From Candidatus Omnitrophota bacterium (GTDB lineage: Bacteria; Omnitrophota; Koll11; Tantalellales; Tantalellaceae), in assembly GCA_015231715.1 (NCBI GenBank), contig JADGBB010000017.1, forward strand, positions 1 through 26,920: 26,920 nucleotides of DNA. Reading direction: 5' to 3'. The translations under genes were made by a program, and so were the position numbers. The notes beneath the pieces were generated by a model. It searched no databases. It saw nothing but the letters and a program-made list of their open reading frames with translations, and had not been told where the DNA came from. Within the stretch, counting starts at the first letter, position 1. The number at the start of each line of letters is the position of its first letter. This document shows, piece by piece, positions 16,887 to 24,570 of this stretch.

Positions 16887-18524
16887 ATGGCGTCGTTTGA
16901 AGAGTTGGGATTGAGTCAGGAAACATTAAAAGTACTTAAAATTAAAGGGTTTGAAATACCCACATCTATACAGGTACAAACAATTCCTAAGATTCTTAAA
17001 GGTACTAAGGATGTTGTCGGTCAGGCGCAAACAGGTACAGGGAAAACCGCTGCTTTTGGTCTTCCGATACTTGAGCTATTGCCCGAAAAATCAACTACTG
17101 TTCAAGTATTGATCCTCACACCGACCAGGGAACTTGCTATTCAGGTAGCTGAAGAGATCCAATCATTAAAAGGCCATAAAAGATTATCTATAGTACCTAT
17201 TTACGGCGGTCAATCGATAGATTTACAGTTAAGAAGCCTGCGTAGAGGTGTAGATATAGTCGTAGGTACACCCGGAAGAGTGCTTGACCATATCCGCAGA
17301 AAAACACTTAAATTGGACAATATATCTTATTTAGTTTTAGATGAAGCGGACGAAATGCTGAATATGGGTTTTCAGGAAGAGATCAACGAAATTTTAGAAA
17401 ATACTAAAAAAGAGAAACGAACATTTTTGTTTTCCGCAACAATGCCCGAACAAATACTTCGAATAGCCAAAAAATATATGGGCGATTATGATCTTCTTAA
17501 AATGTCTAAAGAATCCATGACTAGCAGCAAAACCGATCAAATATATTTTGAAGTTTCAGGTTCAGATAGGTTTGAAGCACTGAGCAGGATAATCGATATC
17601 GAAGAAGGTTTTTACGGCCTTGTGTTCTGCAGAACAAAGATCGAAGTTGACACCATCAGCAGCCGTCTTATAGAGCGTGGTTATGATGCCGAAGGCCTGC
17701 ATGGCGACATGTCTCAAGCTTTCAGAGAAAAAATACTTAATAAGTTCAAAAAAAAGACAACTAACATACTCGTAGCTACTGATGTGGCGGCAAGAGGAAT
17801 AGATGTTCAGGATCTTACGCATGTTATCAACTACTCTCTCCCCCACGGCCCTGAAGCATATGTTCATAGAATAGGCCGTACAGGAAGAGCCGGAAAAGAA
17901 GGTATCGCAATAACTTTTATAACACCGTCTGAATACCAAAAACTGCAGTTTATAATAAGGATCACTAAAACAAATATCCGAAAAGAAAAACTTCCAAAAG
18001 TAAAAGACGTCATCGAAACAAAAAAATTAAGAATAAAAGCTGCAGTTGACGAAGTCATTGCATCAAACATCAGCGGTGAGTGCCGGGCTCTTGCCGATGA
18101 AATTTTAGAATCAACGGACCCGAAAACCGCAGTAGCGGCTCTATTACAACTTTCTTTCGAAGGAGAACTAGACGCTAAAAGTTACTCAAATATACGAGAA
18201 ACATCCGAAAAAAGAGATTCAAGGGATTCGAGGGATTCAAGAGATTCAAATAAATCCAGAAACTCAAGAGATCCTATTTTAGACAAAAAAGGAACAACAC
18301 GTTTATTTGTCGCTAAAGGCAAAATTGACGGCTTAACTAACACTAAATTAATAAAATTCATTACCGATAAAACTAATATCCAGGCCAGAAAGATCGAAGA
18401 CATTAAAGTTATGGATAAATTCGCTTTTATTACTCTGCCGTTCCACGAAGCAGAAATAGTATTAGAAGCTTTTAAAAGAGGCCCGAAAAGATCCGACATG
18501 GTAATTCAAAAAGCTAATAAATAA
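16887..18524 (+). CDS. DEAD-box RNA helicase with C-terminal DbpA-type RNA-binding domain
   Basis: 545 residues. The Q-motif region is IPTSIQVQTIP (24-34), Walker A AQTGTGKT (47-54), PTREL (79-83), DEAD (152-155), SAT (183-185), ARGID (302-306) and HRIGRTGR (327-334). Then come a helical dimerisation-like region (370-435), an Arg-Asp-Ser repeat linker (443-462) and an RRM-like DbpA domain (471-540). This is the DeaD/CsdA layout: ATP-dependent unwinding of RNA in ribosome assembly, mRNA decay or cold response. All motifs are intact. The start at 16887 has AAAGGAG six bases upstream; an in-frame ATG at 16830 lies upstream of the -10 and is not used. The RDS linker comes from a 9-bp tandem repeat at 18213-18248. 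The U32 gene follows by 21 bases. Confidence 0.95.
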   Translation: MASFEELGLSQETLKVLKIKGFEIPTSIQVQTIPKILKGTKDVVGQAQTGTGKTAAFGLPILELLPEKSTTVQVLILTPTRELAIQVAEEIQSLKGHKRLSIVPIYGGQSIDLQLRSLRRGVDIVVGTPGRVLDHIRRKTLKLDNISYLVLDEADEMLNMGFQEEINEILENTKKEKRTFLFSATMPEQILRIAKKYMGDYDLLKMSKESMTSSKTDQIYFEVSGSDRFEALSRIIDIEEGFYGLVFCRTKIEVDTISSRLIERGYDAEGLHGDMSQAFREKILNKFKKKTTNILVATDVAARGIDVQDLTHVINYSLPHGPEAYVHRIGRTGRAGKEGIAITFITPSEYQKLQFIIRITKTNIRKEKLPKVKDVIETKKLRIKAAVDEVIASNISGECRALADEILESTDPKTAVAALLQLSFEGELDAKSYSNIRETSEKRDSRDSRDSRDSNKSRNSRDPILDKKGTTRLFVAKGKIDGLTNTKLIKFITDKTNIQARKIEDIKVMDKFAFITLPFHEAEIVLEAFKRGPKRSDMVIQKANK

Positions 18525-18545
18525 GTTACAAATTATCTATACATC

Positions 18546-20360
18546 ATGTCTTTATTACAAAAACAGATCGAACTACTTGCTCCGGCTAAAGACACCGAGA
18601 TCGGTAAAGCAGCTATAAACTGCGGAGCTGATGCGGTATACATAGGTGCCGACAGATTCAGTGCCAGGGAAAAAGCCGGCAATAGCATCAGCGACATCGA
18701 ACAGCTTGTTTCATACGCTCATCTTTATTACACACGCGTTTACATTACATTAAATACAATTCTTACTGATCATGAACTAGATGAAGCTTTCATTCTTATT
18801 AAAGAGCTCGCATCTATCGGGATAGACGGTCTTATAGCACAAGATCCGGGACTATTTGAACTGCCATTGCCTCCTATCCCTCTTTTCGCCAGCACACAAA
18901 TGAATAATGATTCACTTGAAAAAATTCTATTTTTAGAAAAGATCGGTTTTTCGCGGATCATTCTTCCCAGAGAAATGACGATCGAAGAAATAAAAAATAT
19001 ACGTGCTAATACATCGATAGACCTGGAATGCTTTATTCACGGGGCATTATGTGTCGGATATAGCGGCCAGTGTTATTTGAGTTATGCTCACGGCGGAAGA
19101 AGCGCTAACCGAGGAGCATGCGCACAACCTTGCCGCAAGTCATATTCACTTATCAACGAAAACGGCGATGTACTTAAAAAAAATAAACATCTTTTATCTT
19201 TAAAAGATATGGATCGTTCCGATTCTTTAGAAAACCTGATAAACGCGGGAGTCACCTCATTTAAAATTGAAGGCCGGCTTAAAGATATCAATTATGTAAA
19301 AAATACAGTAGGTTTTTACCGTAAAAAAATAGACAATATTCTTTTAGGAAGAAAAGAAACTAAAAGCTCTTCAGGCAAAACAAATTTAGGTTTTATTCCT
19401 GATCCATACAAAACTTTCAATCGCGGGTTCACTGATTTTGGTCTTAAAGGCCATAATAATAATTTGTCATCTTCTCTAACGCCGAAATCATTGGGAGAAA
19501 AGATCGGGACAATAGAAAAAATAGATAAAGATCATTTCACTCTCTCCTCTTCCCATGATTTACATAACGGCGACGGCATTTGTTTTTTTGACGAAAGCGG
19601 AATGCTTACAGGCACTGTCATTAATATGGTACTGGACACACGCGTTTATCCTGATAAAATTGCAGGATTATCACATGATACTTTAATTTACAGAAATCAT
19701 GATCACGCTTTCATAAAGAGTTTGTCGGCAAAAAATTATTACGAAAGAAAAATAAATGTCACATTCACACTTAATGAAACAGAATCGGGGTTTTCACTTT
19801 CAGTTACCGATGAAGACAACAATACCGCCAAATTCGAAGTTACATCCGAAAAAATTGCCGCCGAAAAAAAAGACCGAGCTTTGGAAACAATAAATAAACA
19901 ACTATCAAAATTAAATGATACTATTTTTATTATCCTCGATATAAAGCACACGCTAAACGAAATTTATTTTTTTCCTGTAGTTTTATTAAATACATTACGG
20001 CGCGGAGCGATCGAGAGCTTATTACTAGAACGTGAACGCAACCGCCCGCAAATAAAAGCCGCCATACTTATTAACGATACACCGTATCCGTCTAAAATAA
20101 TAGATTTTCGCGGGAACTGCCTAAACAAAAAAGCAGTTTCATTTTATGAACGTCACGGCGCTAAAGTCATTGAAAAGGCCGCTGAATCGGGGCTTCAAAT
20201 GCAAGGCCGTCCTCTTATGATATCAAAATACTGCATTAAACGTGAACTGGATCTGTGCAACAAAGACACAAGCACTCTCTACCTTATCGATGAAAACAAC
20301 AAAAAATATCGGTTAGAATTTGATTGTACCTCTTGCCGCATGTCAGTATTCGCCGACTGA
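18546..20360 (+). CDS. Peptidase U32 family protein, probable RlhA-like 23S rRNA hydroxylase
   Basis: 604 residues. The N-terminal barrel (IELLAPAKD at 8-16, GADAVYIGADRFSAR at 27-41) and the U32 signature at 161-179 (E161, G166, C169, G174, C176) are complete. Further Cys at C162, C192 and C196 in NRGACAQPCRKSY complete a cluster proposed to hold iron-sulphur in the RlhA/TrhP/UbiU group. The length, with a long C-terminal extension (about 290-604), fits E. coli RlhA (YdcP), which makes 5-hydroxycytidine in 23S rRNA, better than shorter tRNA-modifying or ubiquinone-related members. The helicase 21 bases upstream supports an RNA role. The ATG lacks a ribosome binding site; coupling to the helicase is likely. 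The specific substrate is inference. Confidence 0.83.
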   Translation: MSLLQKQIELLAPAKDTEIGKAAINCGADAVYIGADRFSAREKAGNSISDIEQLVSYAHLYYTRVYITLNTILTDHELDEAFILIKELASIGIDGLIAQDPGLFELPLPPIPLFASTQMNNDSLEKILFLEKIGFSRIILPREMTIEEIKNIRANTSIDLECFIHGALCVGYSGQCYLSYAHGGRSANRGACAQPCRKSYSLINENGDVLKKNKHLLSLKDMDRSDSLENLINAGVTSFKIEGRLKDINYVKNTVGFYRKKIDNILLGRKETKSSSGKTNLGFIPDPYKTFNRGFTDFGLKGHNNNLSSSLTPKSLGEKIGTIEKIDKDHFTLSSSHDLHNGDGICFFDESGMLTGTVINMVLDTRVYPDKIAGLSHDTLIYRNHDHAFIKSLSAKNYYERKINVTFTLNETESGFSLSVTDEDNNTAKFEVTSEKIAAEKKDRALETINKQLSKLNDTIFIILDIKHTLNEIYFFPVVLLNTLRRGAIESLLLERERNRPQIKAAILINDTPYPSKIIDFRGNCLNKKAVSFYERHGAKVIEKAAESGLQMQGRPLMISKYCIKRELDLCNKDTSTLYLIDENNKKYRLEFDCTSCRMSVFAD

Positions 20361-20364
20361 TAAG

Positions 20365-21369
20365 CTATACCTTAATATGCCAGCAATGGTGTATGTTGCG
20401 GTTCCTGTAATCTTCGGGGATAGTTTTAGGTGTAAGTTGAATAATTTCTTTAACTTTAATATCGTCAAATATCGGTACAAATCTCTGATGATTGGTAGAA
20501 AACAAAATATCGGAGCCGGGGTGCATTAATTTTAAAACATTATTTATTAGTTCCGGATGATCGCGGTTTATATCAAAATCCGCTCCCGTTGCTTTTTCTT
20601 TAAAAAAAGACGGCGGGTCAATAAAAGCCAGATCGAATTTAATTCCCTCTTTCCTGGCACGCTCTAAATATTTAAGAGCGTCAGCCTGCACAAGTTTATG
20701 CTTTTCGTTCCATAGTCCGTTAAGCTCTAAGTTATCTTTAGTCCAATTTATATATGTCTCAGAACGGTCTACCGTAACTATTGAACGGGCATTGCCCAAA
20801 GCGGCAGCGCATGTAAAAGCCCCGGTATAAGCAAATAGATTCAAAAAATCCTTGCCTTCGGCCATCTTGCGGATAAGAATACGCGTTTGGCGATGATCGG
20901 AAAACAAACCTGTATCTAAAAAATCCGTAAGATTAATTAAAAACTTTAGATCCCCTTCTTTAACTTCCATGCGCTTATCTTCACTAGCCAGCTTAGTATA
21001 ACGAGGTCCTTCTTCTACATTTGTATGTCTTGTTCTTATATGTACATTTTCTTTAGGCACGTTCAAAGCGACAGCAACAGCATCCGCCATTTGCGGCAGA
21101 TATTCAGGACCTGTCTGCAGTCGTTCATATTCTGATACAACCAAATGCCCGGCATACCAATCAACAACTATGCGGATCTCTGAAGTATCCCAATCATAAA
21201 GCCTAAAACATTCTATATTAGCTTTACGAAATCGCTTAGCCAGATGCTTATATTTATTCCTTACGGAATTTGAAAGTATCTCGGCATGCTTCAATGCCTT
21301 TTCCTGAGTAACCTCACCTTTCAATTTAGGTCTTTGATCACGGCTGTTAAAACCTCTTCCTATCCTCAT
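20365..21369 (-). CDS. SAM-dependent 23S rRNA methyltransferase, RlmK-like (stand-alone)
   Basis: 334 residues matching the C-terminal half of the RlmKL fusion (RlmK, m7G2069 of 23S rRNA). NRLRKNLKHL-like NKYKHLAKRFRKANIECFRLYD opens it (38-59, seen here in part); LTDFLDTGLFSDHR follows; the SAM loop is LNLFAYTGAFTCAAALG, the catalytic motif FIDPPSFF, and the tail DYRNRNIHHCW. The N-terminal RlmL (THUMP) half is absent, as in organisms with separate enzymes. The start overlaps the MazG stop as ATGA, so translation is coupled. Its stop is four bases from the converging U32 gene stop. Confidence 0.87.
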   Translation of the reverse strand: MRIGRGFNSRDQRPKLKGEVTQEKALKHAEILSNSVRNKYKHLAKRFRKANIECFRLYDWDTSEIRIVVDWYAGHLVVSEYERLQTGPEYLPQMADAVAVALNVPKENVHIRTRHTNVEEGPRYTKLASEDKRMEVKEGDLKFLINLTDFLDTGLFSDHRQTRILIRKMAEGKDFLNLFAYTGAFTCAAALGNARSIVTVDRSETYINWTKDNLELNGLWNEKHKLVQADALKYLERARKEGIKFDLAFIDPPSFFKEKATGADFDINRDHPELINNVLKLMHPGSDILFSTNHQRFVPIFDDIKVKEIIQLTPKTIPEDYRNRNIHHCWHIKV

Positions 21370-21770
21370 TTTTTTACACTCTGAACCTTTTTATTTTTCT
21401 TCTCTATAGCCTTGATCTTTTTCCAATTCATTAGCACCTGAGCGCTGGAGTCAGCCTTTACCGTGCCGAAAACATGAGGATGACGACGTATTAATTTATT
21501 TATCAGTTCGTCTATCACGTCCTCAATATCAAATCTTTTCTCTTTAGAGGCGATCTCGGACTGAAACATGACATGCAGTAAAACATCGCCTAATTCTTCT
21601 TTCAGATTATCAAAATCCTTATTCTTTATAGCCTGTATCAGTTCCCGGGTTTCTTCCTTCAAACCTTTGATCAAAGACTCATGCGTCTGCTCCTTATCCC
21701 AGGGACAACCCTTCGGCCCGTTCAATGTCGTCAAAATTTTTTTCAATTCAATAAATTTAGTCTTTTTCAT
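21366..21770 (-). CDS. mazG: MazG nucleotide pyrophosphohydrolase (single domain)
   Basis: 134 residues, one all-alpha MazG domain. GCPWDKEQTHESL (21-33) is the family opening; EETREL (39-44) and EELGDVLLHVMF (58-69) give the EExxE...ExxD metal site. RRHPHVFG and NWKKIKAIEK close it. It hydrolyses NTPs/dNTPs to NMP plus PPi, with roles in nucleotide-pool cleaning or (p)ppGpp control. E. coli MazG has two such domains; this is the single-domain form. The tail from about 122 is Lys-rich. It overlaps RlmK by four bases and has only a weak ribosome binding site. Confidence 0.92.
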   Translation of the reverse strand: MKKTKFIELKKILTTLNGPKGCPWDKEQTHESLIKGLKEETRELIQAIKNKDFDNLKEELGDVLLHVMFQSEIASKEKRFDIEDVIDELINKLIRRHPHVFGTVKADSSAQVLMNWKKIKAIEKKNKKVQSVKK

Positions 21771-21826
21771 TAGAAAGTATCAGCCTTACCTTTTATAGTT
21801 ATTCTCTTCTAAATAAATCGAAGAAC

Positions 21827-21832
21827 ATTATA
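21827..21832 (-). promoter_or_regulatory. Candidate -10 of the mazG-RlmK operon
   Basis: A perfect TATAAT on the minus strand, 57 bases upstream of the mazG start. The -35 region at 17 bp is poor. The adjoining stretch 21833-21938 holds a CCGCA-C-TGCGG hairpin (21910-21920) without a U-tract and nothing else I can name. Confidence 0.4.
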
Positions 21833-21938
21833 CATCATAAAAACACACTCGAATAGCGCAATCCGTCTATCTAAAGGGGGCAAGTCTTAACTCTTTACTT
21901 AAGGCTTCGCCGCACTGCGGTTCAAGGGGTGATTATAT

Positions 21939-22688
21939 TTAATCTTTAAAGTCGACTTTAGAGTTTTTTTCTTCATACATTAATGTATCAGCTTTTGTGA
22001 GTAAATCTTCGATAGTCTTCGGTTTCTCGGGATTATAGAATATAATGCCAAGACTAACCGCAAGTTCATATTTTGAATTAGAATTGCATTCAGATAATTT
22101 GAGATTTTCGTTGAGACGATTACGCAGCATATCTAAACTTTCTTCTTTTGCGTCTAAAGCAAGTATTGCATACTCATCACCTCCCATTCGACCAATTACA
22201 TCAGAACCGCGGAATGTGTCCTTAAGCACTTTTGCGACACACATAATCGCTTTATCCCCGCCCTCATGGCCAAAATCATCATTGATCTGTTTTAGACCGT
22301 CTAAATCCGCATAAATAAGCATTAACCCTCTTTTGGTGCGTTTTGACAAAGCTAAAAGATGGTTTGCATATAATAAAAAACCTCTTCTGTTATATAGTCC
22401 CGTAAGCTCATCAATGAGCGCAAGTTCCCGCTGTATAACTTCCACTTTCTTCAATTCGTCAAACTGTACAGTTAAGGGTTTATATAAAAAGAAATAAAGA
22501 AGCGGCGATATTATAATAACAAGTATAATCGAATCCACTAATGGTGAGAGTAGAAGGCTTTGAGCCGGCAGGAACAAGTATAAATATCTAATGCCTAAGT
22601 CACATATTAATATTGAGAACGCCAATAAGAGGAGCAGTTTGAGCGGTAAATTTTTTTCTTTCAAATCGCTCAGCTTTATTATTTCCAT
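21939..22688 (-). CDS. Membrane-bound diguanylate cyclase (GGDEF)
   Basis: 249 residues. Two membrane helices (about 16-40 and 46-69) with a very short periplasmic turn are followed by a linker and a GGDEF domain (90-245). LTGLYNRRGF (95-104), DLDGLKQINDDFGHEGGD (128-145) and the active-site motif GGDEY (169-173) are intact. RGSD (160-163), five residues before it, is a canonical RxxD inhibitory site. It makes cyclic di-GMP from two GTP and should be product-inhibited. No separate sensory domain is present. GGAG lies four bases before the ATG. The last codons include a 14-bp palindrome around GTCGAC (21947-21960). No partner effector or phosphodiesterase is in view. Confidence 0.93.
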   Translation of the reverse strand: MEIIKLSDLKEKNLPLKLLLLLAFSILICDLGIRYLYLFLPAQSLLLSPLVDSIILVIIISPLLYFFLYKPLTVQFDELKKVEVIQRELALIDELTGLYNRRGFLLYANHLLALSKRTKRGLMLIYADLDGLKQINDDFGHEGGDKAIMCVAKVLKDTFRGSDVIGRMGGDEYAILALDAKEESLDMLRNRLNENLKLSECNSNSKYELAVSLGIIFYNPEKPKTIEDLLTKADTLMYEEKNSKVDFKD

Positions 22689-22757
22689 TACACTCCATTG
22701 TCCCTCTTTCGATTACGTTACTTTTCCATTGCAATAAAGAATCATTCAATAAGATTT

Positions 22758-22786
22758 ATTTTAGGGGAATCCCAAAATGGAGTCAA
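22758..22786 (-). promoter_or_regulatory. Promoter of the diguanylate cyclase gene
   Basis: On the minus strand, TTGACT (22781-22786), a 17-bp spacer and TAAAAT (22758-22763). The predicted start near 22751 leaves a leader of about 62 bases. Confidence 0.65.
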
Positions 22787-22813
22787 TTGTACTTGAGTAT
22801 AATCAATGATCGT

Positions 22814-22845
22814 CTCCCCTTCGTGGACGAGTTTAGAACTAGTTT
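22814..22845. repeat. Short repeat copy A, 3' of the beta-lactamase
   Basis: Bases 22819-22845 are identical over 27 bases to copy B (24277-24303), and four more bases (CTCC) match beyond one difference. The core ACGAGTT-TAG-AACTAGT is an imperfect inverted repeat. It begins about 12 bases after the beta-lactamase stop in the gene's direction. Related degenerate copies are C and D. Confidence 0.85.
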
Positions 22846-22856
22846 GTACTCGTTAC

Positions 22857-23645
22857 CTAGAGCAGACCTTGTGACTTAAAAACATTTTTCACTATTTCTC
22901 GGGCAACTAGCCCTGATGGGTTTTCACCACCGGTAATGTTGCAGGCAAAAACATAAGTTGTATCGTTACTTTTAAGAAATCCCACAAACCATCCAATCTC
23001 CCATTTACCATTTGCGTCCATTGCTGAGCCAGTTTTTCCGTAAAGAGTTCCTTTGTCAGTTTGTTCAACTTTCATAATATCAATCAATATTTCAATATTA
23101 CTTTTCGAAAATGGTAAATTGCCGTCAAAAAGCCGATTTAATAATTCAACCTGCTCAATAGCAGAAATTTTTACCGGTTCTCCTTCAGACGGATTAAGCC
23201 AAAATACATCAATTCCTGCTGAAATGTTTTTAGTGCCGTAATTTATTTCTTCAATATATTTTTTCATCCGCTCGCTACCTATCCGGCGAGCCAGTATCTG
23301 AAAAGCAGGCACGCAAGAAACACGAAAAGCTTCTCTAAGGGTTAAATCTTTGTTCCACCCATCAATACTTCTAGTGACGCCATCCCATTTGTACCATGGG
23401 GTACCTGCATCCGTGATAAGCCCAAATTCTAATCCGATAAGAGTATTATAAATCTTAAAAGTGGAGCATGGCGGTAACAACCTAGAACTTAGTTCCTGAT
23501 TAATATCTGTCAACTCCCCTGAAGAACGGTTATATATTACCAAAGCAGTGTCATAAGACTGGAAAAGGGATTTATCAATTTCTTGTCCGTTCAAAAATGT
23601 AGGGGCACTTACTATTAGACATAATAATAGGATTATTTTTTTCAT
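22857..23645 (-). CDS. Class D (OXA-type) beta-lactamase
   Basis: 262 residues with a signal peptide (1 to about 20, cleavage near LNG). STFK (61-64) holds the nucleophile S61 and the Lys that is carbamylated in the family; SCV (110-112) is the second motif, YGT (136-138) stands where YGN is usual, KTG (204-206) is the third box, and W149 in FWLNPSEG matches the Trp that shields the carbamate. All catalytic residues are present, so a working periplasmic serine beta-lactamase is likely. YGT is uncommon. There is no ribosome binding site; the -10 element ends six bases before the ATG. It lies in a cassette-like region between short repeats with no transposase in view. It could be intrinsic to the lineage or acquired. 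Confidence 0.9.
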   Translation of the reverse strand: MKKIILLLCLIVSAPTFLNGQEIDKSLFQSYDTALVIYNRSSGELTDINQELSSRLLPPCSTFKIYNTLIGLEFGLITDAGTPWYKWDGVTRSIDGWNKDLTLREAFRVSCVPAFQILARRIGSERMKKYIEEINYGTKNISAGIDVFWLNPSEGEPVKISAIEQVELLNRLFDGNLPFSKSNIEILIDIMKVEQTDKGTLYGKTGSAMDANGKWEIGWFVGFLKSNDTTYVFACNITGGENPSGLVAREIVKNVFKSQGLL

Positions 23646-23651
23646 AATCGC

Positions 23652-23680
23652 ATTATCACACGAACAAAATATCTCTGCAA
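23652..23680 (-). promoter_or_regulatory. Leaderless-type promoter of the beta-lactamase gene
   Basis: On the minus strand, TTGCAG (23675-23680), a 17-bp spacer and GATAAT (23652-23657) with TG one base upstream. Exactly six bases separate the -10 from the ATG, so transcription should begin at or next to the A of ATG, and no Shine-Dalgarno sequence exists. Confidence 0.6.
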
Positions 23681-23761
23681 CATTATTTTAAAGTTTGATA
23701 ATGAAAAGAGGGCTATAATGTTACCGCCTCGGTTATGACACGTTTCGACAATAGAGTTATA

Positions 23762-23772
23762 GGGTCAGACCC
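23762..23772. repeat. REP-like GGGTCAGACCC palindrome
   Basis: GGGTC-A-GACCC, preceded by TTATA and followed by an AT-rich stretch. This palindrome is a familiar dispersed motif in bacteria, often near Y1/RAYT-type transposases; none is in this window. It lies between the beta-lactamase promoter and repeat copy D. Confidence 0.55.
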
Positions 23773-23796
23773 GTAATTAGTAATTATCATATTTTT

Positions 23797-23813
23797 CGAG
23801 GAGTTTTGCAACA
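23797..23813. repeat. Short repeat copy D (degenerate), 3' of the first DUF2442 gene
   Basis: CGAGGAGTTTTGCAACA shares the GAGTTTnGnAAC core with copies A-C. It begins four bases after the DUF2442 stop in the gene's direction. Confidence 0.5.
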
Positions 23814-23816
23814 GGC

Positions 23817-24062
23817 TTATACTTGAATCTTCAAATGTTCGTAAAGAAATTCTGGTGCTAAATCTGCGCCATTGCTCCACACTATAGTGCCAAGTTCATT
23901 GTCAACGCTTATAGATTGAAATAATTTTTTATTTTTTAAAGCCCCAAAAATTTCACCATCTAATTCAAGTTCTAAGTCAACTTCTCCCGATACCCCGTTA
24001 TTAAAGGTCAGCTCACCGACATAATCGTGGAGATATTTTACTTTTGTAACATGCAAAAACAT
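23817..24062 (-). CDS. DUF2442 family protein
   Basis: 81 residues of all-beta/alpha character: V-K-Y-L-x-D-Y near the N-terminus, LTFNNGVSGEVDL (18-30), then ELGTIVWSNGADLAPEFLYEH (57-77), the hallmark of DUF2442. Members usually sit next to a DUF4160 gene, and the pair has been suggested to behave as a toxin-antitoxin or regulatory unit; the function is not established. Here the DUF4160 partner just upstream is a pseudogene, so this is a widowed partner. AGGAG lies five bases before the ATG. It has no obvious promoter of its own. Confidence 0.75.
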   Translation of the reverse strand: MFLHVTKVKYLHDYVGELTFNNGVSGEVDLELELDGEIFGALKNKKLFQSISVDNELGTIVWSNGADLAPEFLYEHLKIQV

Positions 24063-24070
24063 AACTACTC

Positions 24071-24196
24071 CTATTTTCCTGTTTGAATATCAACAGTTAT
24101 TTCCTCTTCTCCATATTTAGCATAAAAATGTGGAGGTTAATGGTCTTGCTAAAACATATATATGGTTATCCCAAAAAACTTTCAAATAATATGCAT
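24071..24196 (-). pseudogene. Decayed, truncated DUF4160 gene
   Basis: Reading one frame of the minus strand from 24196 gives KFFGITIYMF-stop-QDH-stop-PPHFYAKYGEEEITVDIQTGK-stop (split here at its stops), with a further TGA at codon 5. KFFG, the MF-x-QDH-x-PPHF core and DIQTG are the recognisable body of DUF4160, where the motif normally reads near MFYxDHNPPHFHA. TAG stands where Tyr is expected and TAA where Asn is expected. The usual C-terminal half is missing: the frame ends nine bases before the DUF2442 start. Three internal stops and the truncation mark it as dead. No frame of usable length covers this stretch. Confidence 0.75.
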
Positions 24197-24221
24197 AGTT
24201 CCTGCTTCCAACGTAGTTATA

Positions 24222-24261
24222 CCAAAAGATAAAAGCCCTTACAAACTAAATGTTTGCAAGG
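24222..24261 (-). terminator. Intrinsic terminator after the second DUF4160-DUF2442 module
   Basis: On the minus strand, CCTTGCAAAC, a five-base loop and GTTTGTAAGG (one G-U pair) are followed by GCTTTTATCTTTT. It lies just after repeat copy B and before the decayed DUF4160 gene, so it should insulate the downstream DUF2442 gene. Confidence 0.65.
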
Positions 24262-24271
24262 ATTAATGCGG

Positions 24272-24303
24272 CTCCACTTCGTGGACGAGTTTAGAACTAG
24301 TTT
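24272..24303. repeat. Short repeat copy B, 3' of the second DUF2442 gene
   Basis: The 27-base block 24277-24303 is identical to copy A. CCAC-GAA-GTGG forms a small hairpin at its outer end. It starts seven bases after the DUF2442 stop in the gene's direction. Confidence 0.85.
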
Positions 24304-24309
24304 ACTGAT

Positions 24310-24570
24310 TCAAAACTTACTCTTTAGAGGATATTTTTCAGGGTTTTCCAAATTGTCTATCTCAAGGTCAACATCCAAGTCTTTCCAATAAAGATGAAAA
24401 CCATGTAAAAGCTTTACTTTTTGAATTGAAGAAATTGTTTTTTCTTTAAAATAAGGATATTCTTCATAATTTAGAAAATACTCTTTTCCTTTCACGTACA
24501 ACCATATGCCAAAGGGGGTAATATTTTCAACGCTTACCGAAGAACTTTTTCCATTCTTTAATGATTTCAT
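24310..24570 (-). CDS. DUF2442 family protein, second copy
   Basis: 86 residues: NITPFGIWLYVKGKEYFLNY (16-35), EYPYFKEKTISSIQKVKLL (37-55) and LYWKDLDVDLEIDNLENPEKY (60-80) give the usual DUF2442 pattern, of the subtype with a C-terminal Leu/Trp-x-x-Leu-Asp-Val-Asp-Leu strand. It overlaps the upstream DUF4160 gene by 44 bases, with GGAG inside that gene about ten bases before the ATG, so translation is coupled. It is only distantly like the first DUF2442 protein, so the two modules arrived separately or diverged long ago. A terminator follows. Confidence 0.8.
   Translation of the reverse strand: MKSLKNGKSSSVSVENITPFGIWLYVKGKEYFLNYEEYPYFKEKTISSIQKVKLLHGFHLYWKDLDVDLEIDNLENPEKYPLKSKF

Noticed and set aside
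21910..21920. CCGCACTGCGG hairpin as terminator of the diguanylate cyclase
   Set aside because: The stem is five base pairs and there is no U-tract on either strand.
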